From Patagioenas fasciata (Eukaryota; Chordata; Aves; Columbiformes; Columbidae), in NCBI RefSeq assembly GCF_037038585.1, contig NC_092520.1, positions 147,125,104-147,189,103 of the forward strand: a stretch of 64,000 nucleotides of DNA, written 5' to 3'. Made by a program: the position numbers and the translations under genes. Positions 1 to 14,600 of this stretch are shown here, piece by piece. Every line of letters starts with the position of its first letter. Position 1 is the stretch's first letter. The notes below the pieces were generated by a model. It worked only from the letters and a program-made list of their open reading frames with translations, did not search any database and had not been told where the DNA came from.

Positions 1-840
1 CAATTGTGTTTAAGGGAGTTACAATTAATTAGAAGCAGCCCAAATATTCTGCAGAGGGCAGCCAGTCTCCTCCAGTTTGTCCACTACATGTCTCTGACAG
101 TATTTCTTGGTTACACTCTTGCTGAATATTATTTTCTACTTTTCTCTCTCAGTGCTCTTCCTAGTGGTTTCTGAAAGTTGGTGTTATCCAGAATTTAATT
201 AAAAGCATACAAACAGAGGTCGCTCTCAGTGGAAAGTGGCCCTTCAGCAAGTCATAAAGTCCCACAATTAAAGCATAAAAAGTCTGAAAAAGCTCAGCAT
301 GGATACAGATTTCAATCTATCCCAGTATACTGATGTATAAATACATAAAAAGTGGTCTGAGTTAAAAATACAGGAGAGTCAAAATAAAAATAAACAAAGT
401 TATGTTGCTTAATAGTAAAATGCAGAAACACTGGCTTCCTATTTATTTAAATTTAACGTTAGGTTGACTTTATAGGACTTGAGAGGTGTAAAGTAGGCTG
501 AAGTTTTCCTTATGGCAATGTAACATGTGCGTGTTATCTGTCTTGTGTTGCTTATGGTGGGTGAAACCTTCATTTGAGACACATCTCTCCCTGTTCTTTA
601 CCTGACTGTTTGTTTTCACATAATTTGAAGGCTCTTAACTGTAAGACCTCTGTTCCTGTAAGTTACATCTGCTGCAGGTTCAATGGACACTGAGGAGCAA
701 AAGCACACACAGCCTGATTATATGAACTGTCTTTCCATACGATTCAAGGAAAATTGGTTTGGTCCTGCAGGTATAATTACATTTTAAATAAACAATGACT
801 AATTTATTTCCAATTAATTTATGTTTTCCCAAAGAGGAGG

Positions 841-895
841 AAAAAACAAACAAAACCAAACAAAAAACAACAAAACAAACAAACAAAAAACCCCA
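841..895. repeat. A-rich (CAAA)n tract
   Basis: Interrupted CAAA and CAAAA units; simple low-complexity DNA. Confidence 0.8.
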
Positions 896-3800
896 AACAC
901 ATGAGGAATGGCTACCATTCCCTGCATTCACATGCACATGTACAGATTTTAATTAAATTTTTCACTGTTATTTTCTTTTGGAGGCAGGGAAGGAAGGTGA
1001 GTGTTTCAGTTTGGGAGCAGGTATACTCACTTCTCATTTGTGATGGGCTGTCCGAATCAGCACCCTCAAAACAAAGGTATGTGTATGAAACTCATTTTCT
1101 CTAGATAATCATGTATTTTCATATTTATCATACAATCACCAGCCTACTTACTGTATATGAACATGAATTTATTTGAACTTCAAGCATCATGGAACTCTCA
1201 AATTACAAAACTAACAGTTTACCTTTTGCCCAACATTATGAGACAAATAATGGCAATGATGAACATTCATAGTGCCTTTGTTTCCTTAAACTTCTAACTG
1301 TAGTTGCCAGTAGAAGGTAAATTGACTAGGGTAACTCTTGTTTCCTATTTCTAGAGAGCCCTGCCCTCTTTTGCACTCCCTTTATAGGCTTTAAAGACCA
1401 TCCAACAAGCAGTAGTGAAAATCATTTTCATGCTTTAGGAACCAATATTTTCATTTCAAAACATACTACTGTTTTAGAAGAACCACCTTAAATTGATACT
1501 ACTACATGTTGACCAACACACACAAGCAGTGCCCGTTGCACGCACAGTTTTAAGGCAGATTTAAGGTACCTGAGGGAGATACTTAGAAGTGAGGTATACT
1601 GTAGAAGAGCAAGTAACAGCATATTTGCCCACGTGAAGAAGAAGACAATTCATCCCTCAAGGGTATAGATCTAAGCTACCTCAGTGTAGTGCAAGATCTC
1701 ACAACCAGGCAGCTACCCCAGAACTCACATACTGAAATTTCATATCTCTGGTTATGTCACAGCAGTAAGTGTGTGTGTGTCATCATCGTCTCATTCTTAG
1801 GGCCTTTTCCTTGCAAGCACAAAGGCATACTTTCAATTGGAAGGTGTTAACCACAGATATTTAATAAACGGTGATCACTCGAGTTTGAATCTGTTCCGCG
1901 GGTTCCTCTAAAAGGAACTCACACCTCCAGGAAGAAAATCAACCCTCATGATGTTTTTCTAAGTTATAACCAAACGAAATTTTTTCCCTCCTAAAGAGCA
2001 ACAAGCCTGGTCAGTGTGACATAGGTAACAAGCTGTGAATCTAATTAAGTGTGTAATTATATGGCAGATTGCAGCACACTATGCTATTACTTAAATCAAT
2101 GGACTTGCATGCCAGAAGCATGGAAGCCCCAGAAACATGGCGCTCGATGCAGACTGAGCTGAACATACTAGGGACCATTTCCAGAGAAGGTGAAGAATGA
2201 GCCAGATTCTGCCCATCCAGGTTAATGGCACATGCACACACCCAACAAAAAAAGATGGTGGCCACACAGAAATTCGAAGTCTGAAGGAGATGCAGAAGCA
2301 AACTTGGGCAAACCTGTGGTGTGGCAGCTATCATGCAGAGCTTCTTTGCATCATTGGTTTGTACATATTTGTCTCAGCCTTTTTTGTGGATGTGGCTGTC
2401 AGTGTATAGCTCTAACGCTGCATTTCTTTTCCTTGAAATATGGTGAATTGACTACACCTTTTCAAAGTTGTCTGTGTAAGACAAGTATTTCCCCTTTATG
2501 AAACTACTCTTGCCAAAAAAGCAGTAGTTGCAGTATGTGTGCCATTACACCATGCAGTTCCCAGATTTGAATACTAACACTTGCATAAATAACACAGTGA
2601 GAATTTCTGCTAAATAATCTACACGAAGCTGATCTATGTTTACAAATCTCCTTTGAATCACTGTAACAAAAATACATACAGCATTAAAAGCAAACGGTTA
2701 TCATGACACTGAATTCAGAGCTCTGTGCGTCCACCACAGTAGGGCTCAAGTAAACATGGTTTTGTTTCAAAGCTACTGCCATTATCATTGTTGTTTTGAG
2801 GACCTAGGAACAGATGGCACATTTCTGGGGAATTTTGCATGCAGACACGCACTCTGTAAGGTACCATTTTGCCTTGGCTTGGAGGGGAGGCTGGGAGGAC
2901 TAGGGACTGCAAGTAAATTCAGTGAACAGATGGAAAACCATGCTTTGAAGTAACAGCAAAGCTGCCAAAAATCAGTAAAAGCAGCCTGAAATCTAATCTG
3001 AGATTACAAACGCAGCTGGTAACTTTCCAGGCACAAGGGACAGGACATGACTCTGATCCACCTGGTGTGACTGATGGACCCTCTATCTCATTGACAGTGT
3101 TCAGGCTTGCATGGTTTTCTGAGGGTTCCTGGGTGACTGACTGTGAGCAGCTTTACCCTTTGGTCCTCTCTGTGCTGGCGAATAATTGTCAATTCAGCGG
3201 GTGTCCTCACCTCACCCGAATCTCTCAGCAGAATGGAAAACTCAAGCTCCCAGTCTGCTGAAGATTTAAAAAATCATGCATTTATAGGTTACTCAGTAGG
3301 AAAAAAAAAAAAAAACACAACCAAACAAACAAAAAAACCACACTGTGCTGGAAAATGTGGACAGGAAAACAGGTATATAGAATCTTAAATAGGGTGAATA
3401 AAGCCCAGGAATATTAAACCAAAACAGAGAACAAAGTGAGCTACTTGTGTCTTGTGTTAGAATGTAAACATTATGACACAGACATGCATAGTGACAAATA
3501 CGTGAAAACAGTAGAACATCATCTAACTTTCTGAAAATTATGACTTTTCTGCTAAACTTTTCTGTACCTAATAATCTACTCTTGCATTTGACATAAGACA
3601 GAAAAAAAAATAAATAATAATTTGGTTAAAGGTTGCTCACTGATCCTAACTGGATTGCTCTCAATGCAAGCAGAGGGCTGTACCTCACTGATAACACATA
3701 CACTTAATGCTTCAAAAGGGCTAATTTCACAAAAAGGAAGGAAAATGAGGATGTAAATTGAGATGGGAAAAATCAGGGGGAACAAAGTGAACTAAAACAA

Positions 3801-4314
3801 TGAGGTTTTTCATTATCCACCACACATGGTTTGGTCCTCTGGTGACAGACCTCTTCTGTGCTTTAGAGAGACTGGCAATTGGTAGTCTCACACAGTTCGT
3901 GTCTCCAAACCGGTTATTCTCCCCATTCCACCAGACATTAAAGAAAAAAAATCTTTTTGCTTCTTCTAATTCTTCCTTCCAAAGTGGATTCCTGTTGCAC
4001 AAGCAGTAAAGCCAAGCTTGCTTGAGCACAAAACCAAGAAGGAAAGCCTTACTTTTATTCATCATCACCAGAAGGCCAGATTATAATTTCAGTTGTACTG
4101 GTAAAATTCCCTCTGTCTTCATTGTGCTTGCCAAAATACTAATCCTTTGACTTTGGTAAGACACACTGTTGAAGATGCAGAAAAACCACCAGAGCACATA
4201 TTCCACTTTCTTTGGTGTTTTTGGCTTTGACCCAGGATATGGGAATAAGAGTTGACTTCAATAGTTCAGATTCAATCTGGTTTAAATGTGGCATTTTTAA
4301 GAAAGTTTTTTTAA

Positions 4315-4405
4315 TTAAAAAAAAAAAAAAACCACAAACAAACACAAAAAATCCCAAACAAACAAACACAACAGGGGAAAAACAAACAAACAAACAAAGA
4401 AAAAC
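4315..4405. repeat. A-rich (CAAA)n tract
   Basis: A run of A followed by imperfect CAAA units. Confidence 0.8.
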
Positions 4406-4571
4406 ATCCTAAGGACCAAAGACTGTCATGTAAGAAGACCTTGTCCAATTCCAATCCTGAATATCAGGGCCAAATAGTTCACATAAAATTTACAGAGAAA
4501 TTAGGAAGTTAAACACAAGTCACATTAAATTATATTTAAACAATTTTTCAAATAAACCCTGAATACACCTT

Positions 4572-4592
4572 TTTATTTAGATTTAGTTTATT
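4572..4592 (-). promoter_or_regulatory. candidate polyadenylation signals for GALNT8
   Basis: Two AATAAA hexamers on the minus strand (4587-4592 and 4572-4577) lie about 870 bp after the stop. They are followed by a G/T-rich stretch (GGTGTATTCAGGG). An ATTAAA closer to the stop (5309-5314) is the alternative. The true 3' end cannot be fixed without transcript data. Confidence 0.3.
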
Positions 4593-5462
4593 TTAGAGGA
4601 GTTCCCTTTAACAAATAAACGTAGGTTCTAGGAGTGGTTACTCTAAGATGTAGGACAGCCAGTGCCATCTAATTAACTCATGTCTACCTGGAAGTTGCCT
4701 CCCATTAGCAATTCATGTCATATTTAATCAGTTTCTTCGACAGATACATGCTATTGTGTTGGTCTTGTATTAGTTTGTGGAAATCACTGAATCCTGTTGT
4801 TTCCAAGGTGACTTTACGCACTTTATCAGCTGGCTGGCACAAACCAGCTTAACATAGGTAAACATAAAACAGCTTTAGTGTGGCATATTGCTGAATCCAA
4901 TAAATTTCACTGAGAAACTGAGATATGTCTAGATAATGTATAGGGACAAAAGAACAGGATGTGTTTCATTTCAGCCACTAGCATAAGCACATCTTGACTT
5001 TGCATTACCTATATGACCTAAGACAAGAACAATGATCCAGTTCAGCCTGAGATAAACTCGGGAAGTCAGACCCACTTTCATTTCTTCTGAATTTTCATAT
5101 CTAACTGAAACGACGAAGTTAGAAAGTTAGAGACCTTACACTAGTCTTTCATTAATGAGCAAAGAAAGGCACTTGTAAAGGACAACAGGAGGAACTTAGG
5201 TGGGTTGAAACACTCTCAGACATCATTGCTTCTCTCTGGTAACAAGAAAAGAGAGTGAAGACTAACTTTCTTAACTGAGGAAACTCAGGGAGGGTAATGC
5301 CCCAAGAATTTAATGAGACAAACTTGCTCCTTTCCATGAGTAGCTACTACCTCCTGCAATAATGAATACATTGTAACAACCTGTGTAAAAAAACCTCTTG
5401 AGGTCATTGCTTTCAGCTCTGCATTACAAACACAGCAAATGTCAAGTAAAATCATCCTCTAG

Positions 5463-5642
5463 TCAATGCTTTGGGTGCTGTGACTTCAGTTCCAGGTCAT
5501 TTGTCTTTCCCCAGTCCTTCACCGTGTGTTGGATATTCCACCTTTGCCCTGTGCACTTCCGCATTACAGGTCTGTATGAAACCGAATCGTCTGCTGTGAT
5601 TTCAAGGCATCTTTTAGTGCTCTTGTTGATTATGGCTGATCC
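5463..5642 (-). CDS. GALNT8: GALNT8 coding exon 11 (end of lectin domain, stop)
   Basis: Acceptor TTCTTTTTGCAG. It encodes [33 protein letters not shown] and a short basic tail ending in PKH with TGA at 5463-5465. The QRW in the last repeat fits the QxW pattern of ricin-type lectin domains. Confidence 0.93.
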   Translation of the reverse strand, partial: GSAIINKSTKRCLEITADDSVSYRPVMRKCTGQRWNIQHTVKDWGKTNDLELKSQHPKH

Positions 5643-8600
5643 CTGCAAAAAGAAACGAAGTATGAGAGAAGCTGAGGGCTTATAAAATAGTGTTCAGTCA
5701 GGAAGCAATTCTTTTGGCCTCTACAAATGTGTTTGAGAAACACTAGTAGATCACAAATCTGAAAGAAAAATGTTGCGTTTTCCTCAGGCTAATGAGCTGT
5801 GGCATCTTATGGAACTCTCCAAGGCATATTGAAATATATATGGAGGTTAATTTCATGTCTCTTTTGTGGGAGCTAGAGGAAAGGGTGAGTGGTGGTTGTT
5901 TTTTGTGCAGTCTTTGGGATTTTTTACAGTTCAAAAAAATCACTATCGTAAATTTTAAGACTGTATCCTGTTTTGAAAGAGCTAGTAACATATTTGTCTC
6001 TTATCTCTAAGCTGATATTTCATTACCAGCTATTGGGTGGGGTGTGATTAAGTCAACACATCACATTGGAAACGAGGATTTTCATGAGCGATTGGACTCC
6101 AGAACAAACAGGATCTGAACCAGATCCTTCAGGCAGTCAGTTGATTCACTATGACAATGCTCGATGAAAGTTTACTTTTAAGGTGAGTCTAAATCTTCCA
6201 GAAACATACCTGAATTTTTTTCTAAACTTTGTGGTTACAGACCAGACTAAGGATGAAAAAAAGCTCACGAGTGGAATTTCTGCAGACCATGTAGGTCTAT
6301 ATTATTTGATGCACCTGAATGAAACTCCTCTGTTCTCAACCATTGCTTAGTTTTTCACTGAGAGACACAGTAAGAAGGCCCGTGCATTACATATAAAATT
6401 AATTAAATATTAATTACATAAAGCTAATAAGGTTTGAAATGCCTGAGAGGGGAGAAGCTGCATAGCTTCCTTTTGCATCTCCCTCCATCATTTTCATTGC
6501 TGCCTATTTATCCTGCCCCAACAGCACAGCAGTATCTGTTTTAGACTATCTGACTAAGCTAGTATTATCATATTCTGTATTCAGAGGCACTGAATACAGA
6601 ATACAAAAGTATCACTTCAGACCTTAAGTGTGTCTGCATTGGCTGACATAAATCCTGCACAAATGAAGTGACATGGCTTGAAGGCTCTAATCACCAACCA
6701 TAAGCTGAGCTCTGAAAGGACGAACCTGATCTCCAGCAAGGATTTCCATACTCAGATGCTGGTACAGAAGATTACACTAGAGAGTGGGCAGGACAAGGCC
6801 TCACCCCACTTTTTCCCTAAGACCAACAGGTCCTATGAGGAGGCTGGGAAATAGATGGTGGACAGTGGAAAGAGTTCACAATGTGTATTCAGACTGTCAA
6901 AAGCAACAGAGGCACCTGGGCTTGAACATTCCCAGCCCGTCAGCTGAACTGTGATAACTGAGCAAGTGAAGGTTTATGGTTAGCCCAGCTAAAAACTAAA
7001 AGACTCAAACCATCAAGTAAAAGGCTCAAACCAGCTGATTCTATCAGGACTGACAGGCAGCTGGAGTACAAATAAGTGGCTGTGGTTCAGACAGAAAGTG
7101 AGAACTGGTTAAATTCTGGTAACTCAGTCAGCTTCAGTTTTGTGACCATTGCCTTGTTTTTAATACCACACACTCTTGAAGACTCAACCAGCTTCACCAG
7201 AGTTCTTGCAGTGGCACCTGCAAATCTTGCAGTTGAGGTAACATTAGTGAAACCCAAACTGCTTTGCAAGGAAAGTGTCTAAGGATTCAATACAATGGGA
7301 AAGCTTATTGAAATATGGCGATATAGAAATCCATCTACCTGTTTAAAATCCCAGTGTAGGTTCAGGCTTTTATTCACAGCTGTGTCACATCGCTCTAAAA
7401 CTGGCAGGTCCCCATTCCCAGGGTCTGTTAGGCATCTATCAACTGTATTCCGTCGGGCATGTAAACCTCCTACATACATTTCTCCAGTGCTGTGATAAAA
7501 GATGTGCTGAAAGGCAAAGCAACACTGCTGTCAGTGAATTAAATTATCAGGGAAATCTCATCAGCAGATGACAGCAGACAGCTCCAAAAGTGATACTGAG
7601 AGGTAATACCCGTATAGCACCACCATTCACTGACTTATCAGTAATTAAACCAGGATGAATTTGACCCTATGCAACATCCTTCTGCTTTCCAATGAAAAAA
7701 AGCAAGATGCTTACAATTGAATAGTAACACTTAGCTTCCCTCCTACTGAGAGGATGGGCAGTGAGGTGTGAGGAAGAGCTCCACCTCTCTCCCATTCACC
7801 CCACTGATCTTCTCTTAATCAGCAAGATCAATCAGTATCAACAAAAGGCCTCACATTTTTTTGGCAAGGCTGAACCAAAAGCCTTAGTTTAATGCACTTA
7901 GATCTCCACAGGAACCTGCTCTGCTGCCAGTTGCATTGGGGAGCAGAATTCAATGAAATAAAGGTTAATATTGCCTTTTGGATAGCACGGAGATAATAGT
8001 TTTGATGTTTTTTATGGCCCTGAGGATGTTTGAAAGGAACAGTTAGCAACAGCTCCTATGTGAAGATCTGATTAGTTGTTTTTATTACCTGTGGTGTATA
8101 TGCATGACAGGGATGCATAATTGGTGTGTTTCCAGGGACAGGGCCCTGATCAAGACAGATGTCTTCTTTCAATGTGTTTTTCATCTGCAGAATAAAACAG
8201 GAAGTTTACCACGAGGAACAGCAATCCAGTTTTCATCTCCTCACTGCTATTTTTAGAAACCATCTTGAGAGCCCTCCATCCAATCCTGAAGTGGAAGATA
8301 CAATATGGGTTCAGAAAAAAAAAAAAATCTCAGATTAACTTTGTAGAAATAATTGATCATAGCATAAATCAAAAGCAAACCTAAGGTCCAAAGACTCATT
8401 GACAAAATGTCATGCAGCACCATGTTCACAAATCACCAGGCAGTTCCAAACAGGTGACTATCACAGCCCAGCTCCAGCAAGGTATGCAAGCTTGGGTCTA
8501 GAAAATGCATACCTATACTGAGAAGCTACTACAGCCTGGGTGATTAGTTCTCTCTTTTGCAAACAGTGGCCTGACTTCCAATGTTTACATGTTATCTTGA

Positions 8601-11600
8601 TTAATACCTGCGTTCTTTCCAAATTATCCTCCTAATCTCTGCAGGAAAAAAAAAAAAAAAAAAAAATCCATATAGTCCATTGAAAAATTCAGGCCCTTAC
8701 AAGAACATATTGATCCATTCTTGTTGGTCAATATATGAGTTTTCCATGGAGTAAAAAGATGCATGTTAAGCACTTTCCCAAACTGCTGTTGTGCTCCCAT
8801 CATTACATACACAATAACCACAGTTTAGGAATTCCAGACTGATAATTAATATGAAAAAGATTTTAGACAGCTTCAGTGTCTAGAAAGACATGTAAAAGTC
8901 TTTTTAAAGTTTCTAGAAAAACATATAATCAGCAAAACAGTGTCCACAACAGTTCCATAACAGTAGAGGTAATTGGTTTTTCTGTATTTCAAATAAACAG
9001 ATTCAACACTTACTATTCCATAGCCAACAATGTTGGGAAGAGGTATTAAATTTGGGTAAACATTTTTAATGTACCAGTCAAAATCTTTACATTTCAGTTT
9101 TTTCCTTAGCTCTTTTCTGGAAGAAACATCTCCAAAGTCTATTCCAGGATTCTGCAAGAGCAATATGTAAAATTTCAGAACATCAAAGAAACTAGGGAAA
9201 ATACAGACTTATTTCTCAGTATTGTCTATTCAAAACATAAAAATATATTATAAGGTTCATTTAAAAAACCTGTAGGAATTTTAAATTTCAGAATTTCAGA
9301 ACACGTTTGCCTAGAGGTGCCAATGAAGTACTGAAAAACTAACATGTTACAACTTCATAGATATAAAGAACATCAAATATAGATATGGCTAGCCCTAAGT
9401 GAAAAATAAGACAGAGCTTATGAACAACCTTAATCAATAGACTGTTGACTGTGATGCTCATCTCATATGGGATCAATCAAGATTCAAACTATTGTTTCCA
9501 AGACTGTGCAACTTCTTAGGCAAAGTGTAATAGCTCCAGCAGGAAAATTGGACAGAAATCAGTTGAACAGGAGCTTATACCTTGTCTTTAAGCACTTCTG
9601 GAAAATGCAGTTTGTGACCTCAATAAGTGAGGTTAGGAATTTCAAATAGACTTGTACATCCCAGAGAAAAGGGCTAATTAAAGATGAACAAGTTATACTC
9701 CAGTTTCATTTCGTGATAGAACTGATACTATGTTCCTACTAATGGCTTAGTATTTGATGACTAACATTTTCAGATGAAAAATTCCAAATACTTACAGTAA
9801 AATGTAATTAATGGGGAAGCAAAGTGGACTCTTCTGAAGTTTTGATTTATGCTATATTACTATGTATTTAAATTTGTTTGTTTAATAGCTATTCAAAAAA
9901 ACACAAGGAGGTGGTGGGCTATTCTTCTTTTGCACTCAGGTGCAGGCTGGGAAAATTCACGCATTTGTTTGATTTTATTTTATTGACTGAAGTTATAAAT
10001 ACTCAAAAGATCTGGTCTCACATTTCCAGTATCTTCAACAGTTTGTGCTAGAGAAAAATTAAAACCATATGCAGAAGTACTGAAATTAATCAAAAGGAGA
10101 AAAAAAGCCTGTAATTAAAAGGACTTAGGTTATTATTATTAAAGGAAAGTTCTCAGTTTCCTGGTATTACCATTTTTCCACCTTCTAAGGATGCGATAAG
10201 ATTTTTCCCTTTTCTTGCAGGGAAAAAACAAAAACAAAACAACAACAACAACACAAAACAAAAAACAACCAAACCAAACGAACAAACAAAAGCAGAACTT
10301 TGGGCTGCACGGAGAAGAGCTCACTACTTAATAAACATTTTTGGGTATGTGATGAAGACTAATTGAATACTGTATTTAAAGTGCAATTTTGCTTATTTAA
10401 AAGCTATTCAGGGACACCCAGATCACTAGGCACATGCTCTTTTGTGCAAAATTTTGAATATTCCAAGTAAAATATTCCCTAAAAAAAGTTATAATACATG
10501 TTAAATAGTTTCATTTTATGTTGTTCAAGTTAGACATCAGCTTTCGGTCTGAACCTAAGAGGAACATGTCTATGATAATGGCTCTTGAGTGCTGTTGATA
10601 TCAATAATTGTTAAAATATATATATTTTTTTTCTCCACAGTATCCCTCTTTTTGCATGAGTACATGCTCTTATTTGATGACTTTTAGATTTTGGATTCCA
10701 ATTGGAAACACAGAGAAACACTGTCACCTCAATTGGAAGATTCCATGCAAAGTAGACCATGTACTTGTAGTCATCCATCCACACTTCGGCTGCCCGCAAG
10801 GCGTTGCGTTGCATTGCAGTGCTTAAGTCTGGCAAGTAAGGCTTGTGAGCTCTTTCCAAATGAGCGATTCTTGAACAAGGCAGCACTTCTATTTTACCTC
10901 CACACTGCCAGGCCTAGGTCAAGAAGAAAGAATTTGAGGTAAAGTTGCCTATTTATTCAAACCCTTTGCACTTTCTGTTAAAGTGTTTCCATTTCTGCTC
11001 CCCCACACTCCTTCACCAGATGAACTGCCATGACCTCAGCATTCAAAGTTCTATTTATTTCCTGGCTTCAGTGAATGAAAATAATTTTTCAATACTTTTC
11101 ATTCCTACTGTGTGTATCCCTGTCACAGGTCCAGGAAAGTAGAGGCATGTTCTTTCTTCTTTTGATTTGGCATCACCATTGACAAAATGACTCACCAGTT
11201 TCTGGATAAGGCGCTCAGATCAGTTGGCGTAGATGCACCAAGAAAAATTGGTACATACCTTCAAAAGATCTTATTAGGAGCTAGTCTGCTAAATATTGTG
11301 GGGTTTATGGGCCTGAGTCCTTCAGAAGCGGTGACAATGCCTGGGACATGCTAAGAGCAAAGCTGGTCCTGCAAGATCTTAAACACTAGGGAGAATTCAA
11401 GGGAAAATAAAAAAAAAAAGGGATTCCTGGAAAACATGTATATGGAATTCAAAGACATACCTAAGCAGGCCATAACCAATGTTTCAAAAGTCCCAAAGCT
11501 CCAGAACAAACACAACCAACCTGACAATACGCGAACCAGTATAAGTGTGGAAGTTCTTCTAAAGGTAAACAGCTATGCAGAACTGAACTCAAGCTGGAAA

Positions 11601-14600
11601 GTCCACATGGCACTGCACAATGCAGATTTATTGTCCTAGTTTAGGAATCACCACACAATGCTCCATCATTTACTACAGACTTCCTTTCACATGTTCACAT
11701 TAAATTTTCCCAGACTGACAGCTGGCTAAATAAAAACATGAGAGGCTGCTTGCATGCTAACCAAGCATATATGACACAAGAAAACTTCACAATAGAAATA
11801 AATAGAGACCTTTAACGCTATTTTTACAATAATTTTTCAGAGCAGTTTTGTATTTTAACTGAACCAATTCTCCGTTGTTTTCACTTACGGCATTTGTACA
11901 AATGTTTACAGACTAGATATACAATGCCAGCACTGTGAATGATGCAGGGTAATAAAGAAAGAAGTGTAAATCTTTTTTTTCAAACAACAGAACTGAAATA
12001 TTAATTCACAACCTGCCTTGCAAAACATGAAGTGACAACATGTGACATTTCAGTCTCAGATAGAATCTTAAGCATGGAGTCTTTGGCCATGACCACCACA
12101 GATAATGGAAAAATGTGCCAAAATCTCCAATACAGTATCAACCCAAGTTAGTATATCCACATGATTCAGTGTGGTGTCTTCTGCTTTTCACAAAGCATGC
12201 TACCTTGTTATAGAAAGAAAAAGAAAAATGGTCTTTTTTTACATTATTTGCTCAGACAAACGTATATTGTCTGTATTATCTTTTATGCGCTTACTAGTAG
12301 GTAGCAGAACAAGAAAGAAAAATCTATAAAAGCATGAGAAAATGCCCATACTAGACCCACAGTCCCTCTTGCCTAGTATTCTGTATCCTGCAGTGACTGC
12401 AAATTTAGTCCTGGGGAAGGTTAAGACCAAGACAAATACATACGTTACCTCTCTCAGCCCCCAATTATTTTCATGTCAGGGGACTTTCTGCATATTCCTG
12501 TGATTCACTTTTGTTTACTAACTCTGAGTATGTTTTTCTTCCATTACAGCTCAGTTTCCCCCCAGAATGACTACAAGTTTTTAAGACCCTCAATACCCTT
12601 TGGACGGAGCTCTGCTCCTGGACTGTGGGTCTAGTCTGCTACTGGAAGAATGAAGTGCCTCCTCCTCATGGTCATTTTGAAACTGGTTGCTGACTTCTTT
12701 CAAGGACCTCTAGTTTACAGAACCTTTTATTTACAAAAAAAGAAAAAAAAAAAAAAAAAAAAAAAAGATAACCAAGCCCTTTTTCCTAGATATTTAAGTC
12801 TTGCTAACAGGTTTATAATTCTCACATCCTACCATCTACCATCCCTTCTCTTCTTTATATAGATAAGCGTTAAGTTCATTTTTTTATTCTCAGGTCTTCT
12901 AGAGTATATCCAACCACGATTACTTTTGAAAAATACTCATCGGTAGAATTTTTTGTGCTTTCTTATGTTCTCTAATAACTAAAGACACTCCAGATAAAAT
13001 TATCCAAAAAAAAACCAAAAAGCAGCCTCTTGATTTGAAGACATTCAAAGCTGAAAAACACATTACTTTCTAGGGCAGACAGATCTCTTTCTGGTCTTGT
13101 GTTTTTGTTTTTTCCTAATGCAGAATGGCATTTAACTTGATCTCATTCTTCTGCTGAACCAAGCAACATATACCTTAAATTTCTACAGGAGACAAAATCA
13201 TTAAGAAATATCAACAAAATCTTGCTGGTGAGCCATAAACACCTTTGGAAATCTGTCACTTCCATCTGGTACCCAAAGAAAACAGAGTTGTTCTGAAATA
13301 TTAACCCATGCTTTGAACAATAACCAATGGCCTGAGTGTTTTCAAACAAAATCACATACTAATTTTCATTATCTTTGAGAAAAAGGTGAAAAAATAGGCT
13401 TACCCTCAGTCCAAGTTCCACATTTTCTCCTCCATAGATGTGCATTCCACCATCCAGTACACCAATCTCACCCAGAAATTTCCTGTCTGCAGCAAGAATC
13501 CCCATTATAGATGGGCTTCTGGAGAACCAAACAAGTAAAATTAGAAAGAAACAACAATGATGGAAATTAAGTAAAATCCATTAGCCATCAGTCACATCTT
13601 GAACTTCCAGAAGGATTCCAGTTGTATCCAAGAGAGAGTAAAATTTTTAATTGAAAACAACGTGTGGATCAGCATTAAAGAATCCAGAAGACAGCTGAAC
13701 AATGGTCTAAAAAGCATGATCAAGTATTTTTTTAAGAAATTGGCCCATTTTGAGAGGAGATGTAACAATTTTCCTACATTTAAGAGAAGAAAAAAATCAA
13801 ATTAAGCTGCAGCAAGGAAGAATTAGGTTGGACGTTATGCAAATTTTACCTAACATTAAGGAAACTTAAACACTAAGCCCATTGCCAAGAGGTACTGTGG
13901 AATCACTGTCAATTGAGGTTTTGAAAGAGAGATGAGACAATCGTATGGCAGGACCAGCTCCACTGTGGATGAATGCTAGAGGTGGGGAGAAGGGAACTGA
14001 GAGGGGATTTGGTGCTCTTTTCGTGTCCCCATTCTCTATGACCAAATCTGCTTATGTTTTGTCTGGTCTAAGAATTGTGGACACCCTCTCACAGAACATT
14101 CGTTAGCCTACATTTGACTTGTTTTCATTCCATTCTCCTGCTCAAACTATTAATGCTCACTGTATAACGTTTTTAACACATACAGGTGCCAATTTCACCC
14201 ATAGTTGTTTATCTAGGTATCTGTGCAGTCCTGTCTCCAATGTTTGGCTACCAAGTGTAGTAGTATACAAATGAAGAAATCTGTGATCTCATCTGAAAAA
14301 GACAGTACATTATTTTCATATGTTTTCATGGTGTCTTTCCTCCTCAGGATCTACACAGTAAATTTTAAAGACCTTTATACAAATAAGAAAGGTGGGTTAA
14401 CCTCTGCTGGCTGCCACCAGGTGCTCACAAAGTGGATCCCAAGCCTAGCAGTAAGGGTTCACTTTAGATATAAAAGCTGTGTGTATTGTGTTCACATCTT
14501 TTTCTTGCTTGTGATACACAAGTGATAAGGGTTGAAAAGGGCTGCCCAGGGCTGCTTGTCTCAAAAAGACTGTGGCAACGCAGACTGAGGTTCTGTCCCA

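Larger units (their letters stand above)
1..5462. other. GALNT8 3'UTR and downstream intergenic DNA
   Basis: Its right end should be the GALNT8 3'UTR, perhaps to about 4570. The rest holds only short unsupported open frames, A-rich (CAAA)n tracts near 841-895, 3300-3340 and 4315-4405, and otherwise unique-looking AT-rich DNA. I recognise no exon, RNA gene or clear transposon here. Confidence 0.6.
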
